This document shows positions 1 through 8,169 of a stretch of 53,897 nt of DNA, piece by piece. The notes below the pieces were generated by a model that made no database searches, was not told the DNA's origin, and worked only from the letters and a program-made list of their open reading frames with translations. Made by a program: the position numbers and the translations under genes. This stretch comes from Streptomyces scabichelini. GTDB taxonomy: Bacteria > Actinomycetota > Actinomycetes > Streptomycetales > Streptomycetaceae. Position 1 is the stretch's first letter; every line of letters starts with the position of its first letter. The stretch is taken from contig NZ_JAAKZY010000052.1 in NCBI RefSeq assembly GCF_011045015.1, positions 1-53,897 of the forward strand, given 5' to 3'.

Positions 1-1200
1 CCCCCGCCACCGGCGGAGACGCAGCAGCCGCCGCCTGCGGAGACGCAACAGCCCCCGCCGGCAGAGACGCAGCAGCCGCCGCCCGCGGAGACGCAGCAGC
101 CGCCGCCCGCGGAGACGCAGCAGCCCCCGCCCGCGGAGACGCAACAGCCCCCGCCGGGGACCCAAGAACCGACGGAGCCCGAAGCGCTGGGCCAGGCAGC
201 AGTGGAGGGGATAAAGGAAACGAACCTCCCGGAGAAGGAGAAGCAGCAGCTGGAGAAGACGCTGGCCAGGACGGTGGACGCAATCCAGGACCCGGATACG
301 AAGCCCGAGGACCGGGCCGTGTACACGACAGCCCTGACGGACGTCAACGAAGCGCTGGCAATAAGCCAGGTTCCTGAGATATCGCAGCCGGACCGGGCCG
401 CGTACGAGAAGATAGCGGGCAATGTGATTGTGGCTTTCAGCCCTGGCGGAAAGCCCTTGGCGCAGAAATACGCCGGTTTTCTAGGCCCGTTGGGGGACTG
501 GCTAGGCACTGGTAGGAATGTTTTGTGCAACTTCGCACCGATACCGATTCTCTGCCCGAACCCGCCGCCCAAGCCGCCGCCGCCGAAGCCGCCGCCGCCT
601 CCTCCGGTGACGCCCAAGCCGCCGAAGCCGCCGCCGCCTCCTCCGGTGACGCCGAAGCCGCCGCCTCCTCCGGTGACGCCGACACCACCGACGAAGCCGC
701 CGACACCGCCGACGACTCCGACGAAGCCGCCGACACCACCGACGACTCCGACGAAGCCGACGACACCGCCGCCGACGACGCCGACCACGAAACCCTCTCC
801 AACTGGAAAGGGTGCCCAGTCTCCCCCGAAGCTCGTGGAAAAGACCACCAAAGCGCTGGTGGTAGTCCAGGACTCGAAGTCGTCGGAGAAGGAGCTGAAC
901 GACGCGACGAGAACGCTGGACGAGCTAAACGAATCGCTCAAGAATTCCCGGTATCTGGAATTCCTGCGGGAAGTCAAGCGGCACAATCCACCCGCGGCCT
1001 GTATCGAGAAAATAGAGAGCGCAACGCGTGTCGCTGGTTGGCCCGAGGGGTCTCTCTCGGGGCTCGCTGATCCGTCGTGCAGCACGGCGGTGGTTCAGGG
1101 CGCCCAAGACACCAGCAGCCGGTGGAGCGCACTGTTCGGATGTGTGCAGACCAATCCACTCCAGACCTCTACGTGTGTGGTCTACATCCCCAAGGACTGA
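1..1200 (+). CDS. Pro-rich repeat protein, 5' end outside window
   Basis: The reading frame is open from base 1 to the TGA at 1198-1200, so the gene starts upstream; the GTG at 202 is only an internal candidate. About 399 residues are visible. They comprise six tandem PPPAETQQ octapeptides, a charged helical stretch (roughly residues 65-140), a second low-complexity block of PPP, VTPKPP and TPPT motifs (about 180-270), another charged helical stretch with EKELNDATRTLDELNESL, and a C-terminal part with three or four Cys (AACIEK, PSCSTAV, LFGCVQT, TSTCVVY) that could form disulfides. Pro/Thr-rich stretches of this kind usually act as extended spacers in wall or secreted proteins. I do not recognise the family and no signal peptide can be seen because the N-terminus is missing. 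Confidence 0.7.
   Translation, partial: PPPPAETQQPPPAETQQPPPAETQQPPPAETQQPPPAETQQPPPAETQQPPPGTQEPTEPEALGQAAVEGIKETNLPEKEKQQLEKTLARTVDAIQDPDTKPEDRAVYTTALTDVNEALAISQVPEISQPDRAAYEKIAGNVIVAFSPGGKPLAQKYAGFLGPLGDWLGTGRNVLCNFAPIPILCPNPPPKPPPPKPPPPPPVTPKPPKPPPPPPVTPKPPPPPVTPTPPTKPPTPPTTPTKPPTPPTTPTKPTTPPPTTPTTKPSPTGKGAQSPPKLVEKTTKALVVVQDSKSSEKELNDATRTLDELNESLKNSRYLEFLREVKRHNPPAACIEKIESATRVAGWPEGSLSGLADPSCSTAVVQGAQDTSSRWSALFGCVQTNPLQTSTCVVYIPKD
4..147 (+). repeat. 24-bp coding tandem repeat, six units
   Basis: Six consecutive 24-bp units each encode PPPAETQQ. The units differ only at synonymous third positions (for example CAG/CAA and GCG/GCA), so the peptide is perfectly conserved while the DNA varies. 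The array may extend upstream of the window. Confidence 0.9.
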
Positions 1201-1228
1201 CAGCGTTAGGCCGGCCTCGATCGTTCAT

Positions 1229-1258
1229 GAGCCCTCGTCGGTTTCCCGATGAGGGCTC
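1229..1258 (+). terminator. hairpin terminator of the Pro-rich gene
   Basis: Arms at 1229-1241 and 1246-1258 pair over 13 positions with a single G-U pair around a TTTC loop, 28 bases after the stop codon. No long T tract follows, as is usual in Streptomyces. Confidence 0.65.
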
Positions 1259-1337
1259 GTGGCGTGCCGATGAGTTCTCGTTTCCCCAGTCGTCTGCACT
1301 GTGTGACCGCATCGCGCGCGACCGAGGAGGAGAACTC

Positions 1338-1901
1338 ATGATCGACCTGAAGCCGGCCTGTCGCCAGATGATCGACCTCCTGGCAGGCGTGGGCGACGAG
1401 CAACTCACCAGTCCAACTCCCTGTACCGAGTACACCGTCCGGGACCTCATCGACCATGTCGACGATGTCTCTCGGGCGTTCGTCGCCGTCGCTCGCAAGG
1501 ACGCCGGCGAGGACGCCGACCCGGATCCCGGCGCTGAGGCGGCCGCCGGTCTTGGTGACGACTGGCGGGAACGCGTCGCCAAGAACGTGCGGGCGCTCGG
1601 CGATGCCTGGGACGACCCGACGTCCTGGCAGGGCAGTACCGACGGCGCGGGCGTCAACCTGCCGAACGACACATGGGGCAAGGTCGCGCTCACCGAGATC
1701 GTGGTGCACGGCTGGGACATCGCCAGGGCCACCGGCCAGCCCTTCGGCCTTCCCGATGACACGCTGCGGGCTTGCTTCGACCACGTGGCCGTGTTCGTAC
1801 CCAATGCTCCTGTCGAGGGCTTGTGGGGGCCGGCCGTCGAGGTCCCCGCCGAGGCCCCGATCCTCGACCGGATAGTGGCCATAACCGGCCGCCACCCGTA
1901 G
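1338..1901 (+). CDS. TIGR03086 family metal-binding protein (DinB/MDMPI-like)
   Basis: A 187-residue protein of the DinB-like, mycothiol-dependent maleylpyruvate isomerase N-domain superfamily. Start ATG 1338 is chosen because GAGGAGG lies at the right distance upstream; the longer open frame above it overlaps the previous gene. Expected metal ligands are visible: a His in DLIDHVDD near residue 32 and the pair E-x3-H in TEIVVHGWD near residue 120, followed by the typical ARATGQPFGLPDD motif. Members are thought to be thiol (mycothiol)-dependent enzymes, mostly of unknown substrate. It sits alone between two unrelated genes, so context gives no function. Confidence 0.8.
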   Translation: MIDLKPACRQMIDLLAGVGDEQLTSPTPCTEYTVRDLIDHVDDVSRAFVAVARKDAGEDADPDPGAEAAAGLGDDWRERVAKNVRALGDAWDDPTSWQGSTDGAGVNLPNDTWGKVALTEIVVHGWDIARATGQPFGLPDDTLRACFDHVAVFVPNAPVEGLWGPAVEVPAEAPILDRIVAITGRHP

Positions 1902-2007
1902 GGCAACCCCACTCACAGAGTCACGACCACCGGAGCTCGCCTCCCCATACCCATGTCAGTGGCGATGTCAGGGGCGATGTCAGTGGTGCCGCCTACTCTC
2001 GTGAGCG

Positions 2008-2880
2008 ATGGCACAGGCGTGGAGATGTACAGGGCTGCGGTGGGGTGGTGCGGAGCCCCAGTTGGTCTGGGAAGGCGGGCGGAGGAGTGCTCTGCCATGG
2101 GGGAAGCGGGTGGCCTTTGGGGTGGTGACAGGGGGTGTGCGGACCTGTGTGGGGGCGCGGGGAAACAGCTGTCCGGTGAGGGCTGCCGTGTCCGGGCGGA
2201 GTGTCGGGGCGCAGTGTGAGGAGTGCGCGCGGCTGGAGCGGGCGCACTCCGTTGCCGCTGACACCGTCGCCGATGATCCGCGGCCGTATCACGTGTATCT
2301 CGCGTGGTTCGGGAGCGGGATGGTGAAGGTCGGGATCACGGCTGTCGAGAGAGGGGAGGCGAGGCTGCTCGAGCAGGGGGCCGTCGTCTTCAGCTGGCTC
2401 GGGCGTGGGCCGCTGATGGCCGCTCGGCGGAGTGAGGAGTTGTTGCGTACGGCGTTGGGGGTGCCGGACCGGATCGCGTACGACGCCAAGCGGGCCGTAC
2501 GCAGTGCCTTGCCGGAGGCCGCGGTGCGGGTGGCCGAGGTCGAGGCGATGCATGCGAAGGCCGTGGGGCTCGGTGGGTGGCCGGAGGCTCTGGAGCGGAT
2601 GCCGTTCGTGGCCGTCGATCATGCCGGGGTGTTCGGGCTCGGCTCGTTGCCGGCGGCGGTGGGTGTCGTCAGCGAGCTCGTGCCCGGGGGTGTCGTGGCG
2701 GGGGAGCTGGTGGCTGCCGCCGGGCCCGATCTGCATCTGGCAGGCGAGCGTGGGGTCGTCGTGCTGGATACGCGGCTGATGAGGGGGTGGGAGTTGAGTG
2801 CCGTCGGTCATGGTGAACCGGCTGGTGCGGTGACGGTGCCCATGCGGGAGTTCGGAGGCCGGCAGGACGGGCTCTTCTGA
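2008..2880 (+). CDS. DUF2797 domain-containing protein
   Basis: 290 residues, matching actinobacterial DUF2797 proteins over their length. Visible features are an N-terminal Trp/Gly-rich segment (RCTGLRWGGAEPQLVW), a Cys cluster (NSCPVRA, then QCEECARLERAHS near residue 75) and a central YHVYLAWFGSGMVKVGIT motif that resembles the GIY-YIG nuclease fold entry strand. The catalytic set of a GIY-YIG nuclease is not clearly complete, so I do not claim nuclease activity. The gene is G-rich on the coding strand. Start ATG 2008 gives the expected N-terminus although no strong ribosome site precedes it. Confidence 0.75.
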   Translation: MAQAWRCTGLRWGGAEPQLVWEGGRRSALPWGKRVAFGVVTGGVRTCVGARGNSCPVRAAVSGRSVGAQCEECARLERAHSVAADTVADDPRPYHVYLAWFGSGMVKVGITAVERGEARLLEQGAVVFSWLGRGPLMAARRSEELLRTALGVPDRIAYDAKRAVRSALPEAAVRVAEVEAMHAKAVGLGGWPEALERMPFVAVDHAGVFGLGSLPAAVGVVSELVPGGVVAGELVAAAGPDLHLAGERGVVVLDTRLMRGWELSAVGHGEPAGAVTVPMREFGGRQDGLF

Positions 2881-2923
2881 AAGGCTCTGGACGTGGTGCG
2901 GGTCCCGGCCCGAGAGTGGCGAC

Positions 2924-3274
2924 ATGAGCGAACACCCTATTGCGCCTGTCGCCGCGCACGAACCGCCGTACTACGCCGTCGTGTTCACCTCCGTGCGGAC
3001 GGAGGGGGACAACGGATACGGCGAGACCGCCGAGCGGATGGAAGAGCTGGTGAAGGGGATTCCGGGGTTTCTCGGGATGGACTCGGCACGGACGCTGGGC
3101 GGGCTCGGGATCACCGTCGGGTACTTCCGGGATGCCGAGGCCATCGACGAGTGGCGCAGCGACATGGAGCACCGGGTGGCGCAGAAGCGGGGGCGTGAGC
3201 ACTGGTACGAGAGCTACACCGTCCATGTCGCCAAGGTCGAGCGAAGCTACGGGTTCCGGCGTGGGCAGGGCTGA
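2924..3274 (+). CDS. antibiotic biosynthesis monooxygenase (ABM) domain protein
   Basis: 116 residues forming a single ABM-type ferredoxin-like alpha/beta barrel unit: YYAVVFTSVRT as first strand, GIPGFLGMDSAR, a YFRDAEAIDEWRSDMEHR helix and the HWYESYTVHVAKVER end. The family includes small cofactor-free monooxygenases and heme-degrading enzymes as well as many proteins of unknown role; the substrate cannot be told from sequence. The 3' end overlaps the start proposed for the amidohydrolase by 14 bases, so the two are probably cotranscribed and translationally coupled. Confidence 0.8.
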   Translation: MSEHPIAPVAAHEPPYYAVVFTSVRTEGDNGYGETAERMEELVKGIPGFLGMDSARTLGGLGITVGYFRDAEAIDEWRSDMEHRVAQKRGREHWYESYTVHVAKVERSYGFRRGQG

Positions 3275-4211
3275 GGGGCAGAGGGAGGACCGGGCGGCCG
3301 GGCCTTCGCAGGACGGCGCTGAGGGCCGGTCGGCTCAAGAAAGCGCCGAAGTCCGGCAGTTCTGGGAGCGGCTCGGACTCCCCGGGCTCATCGACGTCCA
3401 CACCCACTTCATGCCCGAGCGTGTCCTGCGCAAGGTCTGGGCGTACTTCGACGCGCTCGGCCCGATGACCGGCGGTGGAATGGAGTGGCCCATCACCTAC
3501 CGGGACGAGGAGGGTGAACGGGCCGCCCTCCTCAGGCAGTTCGGTGTGCGCGCGTTCACCGCCATGCTCTACCCGCACAAGCCGGGCATGGCCGAGTGGC
3601 TGAACCAGTGGGCCGTCGAGTTCGCCCGCCGGACCCCTGACTGTCTGCACACGGCGACCCTCTTCCCGGAGCCGGGCGTGGCGGCGTACGTGCGAAGGGC
3701 GGTGGACGAAGGGGCGCGGGTCTTCAAGGCGCACGTCCAGGTGGGTGCGTACGACCCGGCGGACGAACTCCTCGATCCAGCCTGGGGATTGCTCGCCGAG
3801 GCCGGGATACCCGTCGTGATCCACTGCGGGTCCGGGCCCGCGCCCGGCAAGCACACCGGGCCCGAGCCGATCCGGCGGGTGCTCGCCCGGCACCCCCGGC
3901 TGCGGCTCGTCGTCGCGCACATGGGCATGCCCGAGTACGAGGACTTCCTGGGCCTGGCCGAGCGGTACGGCGAGGTGCGGCTCGACACGACGATGGCGTT
4001 CACCGACTTCAGCGAACGGTTCGCGCCCTTCCCGCGCCGGGCGCTGCCCCGGCTGGACGCCCTCGGCGACCGGATCCTGCTCGGCACCGACTTCCCGAAC
4101 ATCCCGTACGCATACGTCCATCAACTCCACGCACTGGAGGGGCTGGGGCTCGGGGACGACTGGCTGAGGGCGGTCTGTTACGGGAACGGGGCGCGACTCT
4201 TCGGGCTGTGA
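3261..4211 (+). CDS. amidohydrolase family protein (Amidohydrolase_2 type)
   Basis: TIM-barrel metal-dependent hydrolase of the PF04909 type, about 316 residues. The HxH metal motif is in DVHTHFMPE near the N-terminus; later ligands or landmarks are VFKAHVQVG, PVVIHCGSG, LVVAHMGMPEYEDF and LLGTDFPNIPY, the last giving the conserved Asp. GTG 3261 is taken as start because it overlaps the preceding stop and leaves a normal N-terminus; ATG 3225 is an alternative. The frame upstream of that lies inside the ABM gene. Substrates of this family include aromatic carboxylates (decarboxylation) and amides, so the reaction is left open. Confidence 0.8.
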   Translation: MGRAEGQREDRAAGPSQDGAEGRSAQESAEVRQFWERLGLPGLIDVHTHFMPERVLRKVWAYFDALGPMTGGGMEWPITYRDEEGERAALLRQFGVRAFTAMLYPHKPGMAEWLNQWAVEFARRTPDCLHTATLFPEPGVAAYVRRAVDEGARVFKAHVQVGAYDPADELLDPAWGLLAEAGIPVVIHCGSGPAPGKHTGPEPIRRVLARHPRLRLVVAHMGMPEYEDFLGLAERYGEVRLDTTMAFTDFSERFAPFPRRALPRLDALGDRILLGTDFPNIPYAYVHQLHALEGLGLGDDWLRAVCYGNGARLFGL

Positions 4212-4346
4212 GCGCGGGATGCAGGATGCGGGAGGGGCAGCCGGCCGGGCTTCCCAGGAGTTCCCTGAGTGGCTCCTGTGTGTTTCTCAGGTAATTCACA
4301 GGTTTCCGCAAGAGTGTTCTCAGAGCCGCCCCTCACTGTGTGGGAT

Positions 4347-5087
4347 ATGACCACGACCTCGCCCCAGGGGCGCACCGAACTGCTGAGGCCGGACGGGAGC
4401 CCCGTCCGCGTGCTTGTGGTGGACGACGAGCAGTCGATCACCGAGCTGTTGTCCATGGCCCTGCGTTACGAAGGGTGGCAGATCCGCAGCGCGGGCGACG
4501 GGACCGGGGCGGTGCAGACCGCCAGGGAGTTCCGGCCCGACGCCGTGGTGCTCGACATGATGCTGCCCGACATGGACGGCCTTGCCGTCCTCGGCCGGCT
4601 GCGGCGCGAGCTGCCCGACGTGCCGGTTCTCTTCCTGACCGCCAAGGACGCCGTCGAGGACCGTATCGCCGGTCTGACCGCGGGCGGCGACGACTACGTC
4701 ACCAAGCCGTTCAGCCTGGAGGAGGTCGTCGCGCGGCTGCGCGGGCTGATCCGCCGCTCCGGTGCCGCCGACCGCCGCTCCGACTCCACGCTCGTCGTCG
4801 GCGACCTCACCCTCGACGAGGACAGCCACGAGGTGTCGCGGGCCGGGCAGAACATCCACCTCACGGCCACCGAGTTCGAGCTGCTGCGCTTCCTCATGCG
4901 CAATCCGCGCCGGGTGCTCAGCAAGGCGCAGATCCTCGACCGCGTGTGGTCGTACGACTTCGGCGGCCAGGCCAATGTCGTCGAGCTCTACATCTCCTAC
5001 CTGCGCCGGAAGATAGACGCCGGGCGCGAGCCGATGATCCACACGCGGCGCGGAGCCGGTTATCTGATCAAGCCCGCCGCGTCATGA
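4347..5087 (+). CDS. OmpR-family response regulator
   Basis: 246 residues. The receiver domain (about 20-135) has the acidic pair DD at 26-27, phosphoacceptor Asp70 in VVLDMMLPD, Thr98 in LFLTAKD and Lys120 in YVTKPF. The winged-helix output domain (about 150-243) carries LTATEFELLRFLM, the recognition helix YDFGGQANVVELYISYLRRKID and HTRRGAGYLI. It is the cognate regulator of the kinase that follows: the stop TGA overlaps the kinase ATG (ATGA at 5084-5087). ATG 4347 is preferred over upstream in-frame codons because the receiver then has a short natural N-terminal tail; no strong ribosome site is visible, so the message may be leaderless or short-leadered. Confidence 0.9.
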   Translation: MTTTSPQGRTELLRPDGSPVRVLVVDDEQSITELLSMALRYEGWQIRSAGDGTGAVQTAREFRPDAVVLDMMLPDMDGLAVLGRLRRELPDVPVLFLTAKDAVEDRIAGLTAGGDDYVTKPFSLEEVVARLRGLIRRSGAADRRSDSTLVVGDLTLDEDSHEVSRAGQNIHLTATEFELLRFLMRNPRRVLSKAQILDRVWSYDFGGQANVVELYISYLRRKIDAGREPMIHTRRGAGYLIKPAAS

Positions 5088-6694
5088 GCGGACGACGACA
5101 GCTGCGGAAGCGGCGGCGCCGACAGCCTCGGACGCTGCGGACGCGGCTCGTCGTCGCGTCCGTCGTGCTGATCGCCGTGGTGTGCGCGGTGATCGGTACG
5201 GTGACCACCATCGCGCTCCGCTCCCATCTGTACGAGCAGCTCGACGGCTCCGTGAAAGAGGCAGCCATGCGGGCGGCCGGCCCTCCGAAGTCGGTCGCCG
5301 CCCGGCTCGGCCCCGACGAGATCGGCAAAGCGAAGCCGCCGCTGTCGGAGTTCGTCAAGCGGGGCCCGGGGCCCAGCGCCGGCGGCACGGTCGCCGCGAA
5401 GCTCGAGGACGGCAGCATCACCGAGGCCAAGGTCGGCAAGAAGACCGAGGGCGAGAACGGGGTGACCGACGTCGACCCCGAGTCGCTCACCGCGGCGCAG
5501 CAGACCGCCCTCGAGGATGTGGTGCGGGACGGCAAGCCGCACACCGTCGACCTTCCGGGCCTCGGCGAGTACCGCGTCCAGTTCCAGACCGGCGTGGACG
5601 GCGACTTCTACGTTGGCATGCCCACCAAGGACGTCACGGGGACCCTCAACACCCTCATCATCGTCGAGCTCAGCGTCACAGCCGCCGGTCTCGCCGCCGC
5701 CTCCCTCGCCGGCGCCACCATCGTGAGCGTCGCCCTGCGCCCCCTCCGCCGCGTCGCCGCCACCGCCACCCGCGTCTCCGAACTCCCCCTGCACAGCGGC
5801 GAGGTGACCCTCAACGAGCGTGTCCCCGCCTCCCAGACCGACGCGCACACGGAGGTCGGGCAGGTCGGCGCCGCCCTCAACCGCATGCTCGACCACGTCC
5901 ACGGCGCGCTGCACGCGCGCCAGGAGAGCGAGACGCGGGTACGGCAGTTCGTCGCGGACGCCAGCCATGAGCTGCGTACGCCACTCGCGTCCATCCGCGG
6001 ATACGCCGAACTCACCAGACGGGGAAGGGAAGAGACCGGTCCCGACACAAGACATGCCCTGGGCCGGATCGAGTCCGAGGCCGGGCGGATGACCGGCCTC
6101 GTCGAGGACCTGCTGCTGCTCGCGCGGCTCGACGCCGGGCGGCCTCTGAGTTACGAGCACACCGACCTGTCCCCGCTGGTCGTGGATGCCGTGAGCGACG
6201 CCCGCGCGGCCGGGCGCGATCACAACTGGCGCCTGGAGCTGCCGGACGAACCCGCGCTCGTGCAGGCCGACGCCGCCCGCATACAGCAGGTCATGGTGAA
6301 CCTCTTCGCGAACGCGCGTACACACACACCCTCCGGCACCACGGTGACGGCACGCGTGCACCGGCGGGGCTCCTGGGTGTGCCTGGACGTCCAGGACGAT
6401 GGGCCCGGGATTCCGCCGGATCTGCTGCCACGCGTCTTCGAACGGTTCGCGCGGGGCGACTCGTCGCGCTCACGCGCCTCCGGGTCGACCGGTCTGGGGC
6501 TCGCCATCGTGCAGGCCGTCGCGGCCGCGCACGGCGGAGCCGTGACCGTCGACAGCGTGCCCGGACGCACCGTCTTTACCGTGCATCTGCCCGCGCCGGC
6601 GGCCGAAGCGCCCCATTCTCATGAGGCCTTCATTTCGGAAACAAGTTCGCAAACGTACTCACAGGCACAGCACAGCACCACCACACGGGTGTAA
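5084..6694 (+). CDS. membrane sensor histidine kinase (HAMP, HisKA, HATPase)
   Basis: 536 residues. Membrane helices are at about 22-45 and 188-217, enclosing an extracytoplasmic sensor region of about 140 residues that is rich in Lys/Glu/Gly. A HAMP linker follows (about 217-275), then the H box FVADASHELRTPL with His295, the N box MVNLFANARTHTP, the G1 box DDGPGIP, the F box VFERFARGD and the G2 box STGLGLAIV. The C-terminal tail after VHLPAPAAE is Ser/Thr/His-rich and nonconserved. It overlaps the response regulator upstream and is followed after 26 bases by the glycosyltransferase genes, which suggests that this pair senses an envelope signal and controls, or is controlled together with, surface glycosylation. 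Confidence 0.92.
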   Translation: MSGRRQLRKRRRRQPRTLRTRLVVASVVLIAVVCAVIGTVTTIALRSHLYEQLDGSVKEAAMRAAGPPKSVAARLGPDEIGKAKPPLSEFVKRGPGPSAGGTVAAKLEDGSITEAKVGKKTEGENGVTDVDPESLTAAQQTALEDVVRDGKPHTVDLPGLGEYRVQFQTGVDGDFYVGMPTKDVTGTLNTLIIVELSVTAAGLAAASLAGATIVSVALRPLRRVAATATRVSELPLHSGEVTLNERVPASQTDAHTEVGQVGAALNRMLDHVHGALHARQESETRVRQFVADASHELRTPLASIRGYAELTRRGREETGPDTRHALGRIESEAGRMTGLVEDLLLLARLDAGRPLSYEHTDLSPLVVDAVSDARAAGRDHNWRLELPDEPALVQADAARIQQVMVNLFANARTHTPSGTTVTARVHRRGSWVCLDVQDDGPGIPPDLLPRVFERFARGDSSRSRASGSTGLGLAIVQAVAAAHGGAVTVDSVPGRTVFTVHLPAPAAEAPHSHEAFISETSSQTYSQAQHSTTTRV

Positions 6695-6720
6695 CAGGCC
6701 GCTTGACGACAGTCGTCGTC

Positions 6721-8169
6721 ATGCAAACCGAACCTTCTCCCGGCACCCTGCCGGCGCGGGAGCACCTCCCGGCCGGGAATGCCGGTACGCCTGTCCTGGA
6801 CGTAGTGATCCCCGTCTACAACGAGGAGAAGGACCTCCAGCAGTGTGTGCGCCGACTGCACGAGCACCTCGTGCGCACTTTCCCCTACACGTTCCGCATC
6901 ACCGTCGCGGACAACGCGTCCACGGACACCACCCCGCTGGTGGCGACGCGGCTGGCGGCGGAGATCCCGGAGGTCAGGTCCTTCCGGCTGGAGCAGAAGG
7001 GCCGCGGCCGGGCCCTGCGGACCGTCTGGTCGGCCTCGGACGCCCCGGTCCTCGCCTATATGGATGTCGACCTCTCCACCGACCTCAACGCGCTGCTCCC
7101 GCTGGTGGCCCCGCTGATCTCGGGCCACTCCGACCTCGCGATCGGCTCGCGTCTCGCCCGCTCCTCTCGGGTGGTGCGCGGCGCCAAGCGGGAGTTCATC
7201 AGCCGTACGTACAACCTGATCCTGCGGGGCTCGCTGCAGGCCCGCTTCTCCGACGCCCAGTGCGGCTTCAAGGCGATCCGGCGCGAGGTCGCGCAGGTGC
7301 TGCTGCCGCTGATCGAGGACACCGGCTGGTTCTTCGACACCGAGATGCTGGTCCTCGCCGAACGGGCGGGCCTGCGCATCCACGAGGTGCCGGTCGACTG
7401 GGTCGACGACCCCGACTCGACCGTGCACATCGTGAAGACCGCCACCGACGACCTGTTGGGCGTGTGGCGCATCGGCCGCGCCCTCGCCACCGGCTCACTG
7501 CCGCTCGACCGGCTCGCCCGGCCCTTCGGTGACGACCCGCGCGACCGCGACCTGACCGGCGTACCCACGGGACTCGCCCGCCAACTCGTCGGGTTCTGCG
7601 TCGTGGGCGCTCTGTCCACGCTGTTCTATCTGCTGCTCTACAGCGGCTTCCGTACGTTCACGGGGTCGCAGTTCGCCAACGCGCTCGCCCTGCTCGTGTC
7701 GGCGGTCGCCAACACGGCGGCCAACCGGCGCCTCACCTTCGGCGTCCGCGGCCGGGACCGGGCGATGCGGCACCAGGCGCAGGGCCTGGTCGTCTTCGGC
7801 ATCGGCCTCGCCCTCACCAGCGGCTCGCTCGTCGCCCTGAACGCGGCGACGGCCGAACCCGCGCACTCCACCGAACTGGCGGTGCTGATCGCCGCCAACC
7901 TCGCGGCGACCGTGCTGCGGTTCCTGCTCTTCCGGGCCTGGGTGTTCCCGGACCGGGACGACGACCACCGGGAAGGCGACCACAGGGAAGGCGACTTGCC
8001 GTCGACCGTCGTCACCTCGCGCAACGCTGCCTCGCCGGTCTGCGCGACGGCGCCTCAATCTCCGTACGACAGCCAGACCTCTCCGTACGCCAACCAGAGC
8101 TGGGGGGACGCGACCGTGCAGATGCAGCCGGTGCGCCCGCACGATCACGATCCGAGGAACGCACGATGA
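6721..8169 (+). CDS. bifunctional GT2 glycosyltransferase / GtrA protein
   Basis: 482 residues from ATG 6721; an in-frame TTG at 6703 exists but is less likely. The N-terminal half (about 25-260) is a GT-A fold family 2 glycosyltransferase of the dolichol/polyprenyl-phosphate sugar synthase kind: VVIPVYNEEKDL, TVADNASTD and the metal-binding MDVDLST at 114-120, then QCGFKAI. The C-terminal part (about 285-410) has four predicted membrane helices and is a GtrA-like domain (FCVVGALSTLFYLLLY, VANTAANRRLTF). Such fusions are expected to make polyprenyl-phosphate sugars and move them across the membrane. A Tyr/Gln-rich tail ends the protein. Its stop overlaps the ATG of the GT39 gene, which would use the lipid-linked sugar. 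Confidence 0.88.
   Translation: MQTEPSPGTLPAREHLPAGNAGTPVLDVVIPVYNEEKDLQQCVRRLHEHLVRTFPYTFRITVADNASTDTTPLVATRLAAEIPEVRSFRLEQKGRGRALRTVWSASDAPVLAYMDVDLSTDLNALLPLVAPLISGHSDLAIGSRLARSSRVVRGAKREFISRTYNLILRGSLQARFSDAQCGFKAIRREVAQVLLPLIEDTGWFFDTEMLVLAERAGLRIHEVPVDWVDDPDSTVHIVKTATDDLLGVWRIGRALATGSLPLDRLARPFGDDPRDRDLTGVPTGLARQLVGFCVVGALSTLFYLLLYSGFRTFTGSQFANALALLVSAVANTAANRRLTFGVRGRDRAMRHQAQGLVVFGIGLALTSGSLVALNAATAEPAHSTELAVLIAANLAATVLRFLLFRAWVFPDRDDDHREGDHREGDLPSTVVTSRNAASPVCATAPQSPYDSQTSPYANQSWGDATVQMQPVRPHDHDPRNAR

Noticed and set aside
437..802. Open frame on the minus strand with Ser/Ala repeats
   Set aside because: It is the antisense of the Pro/Thr-codon repeats in the forward gene; high GC makes such shadows open. 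No ribosome site.
1993..2925. Long minus-strand frame opposite DUF2797
   Set aside because: Composition is Pro/His/Arg-rich as expected for antisense of a high-GC gene, and the plus-strand frame matches a known family.
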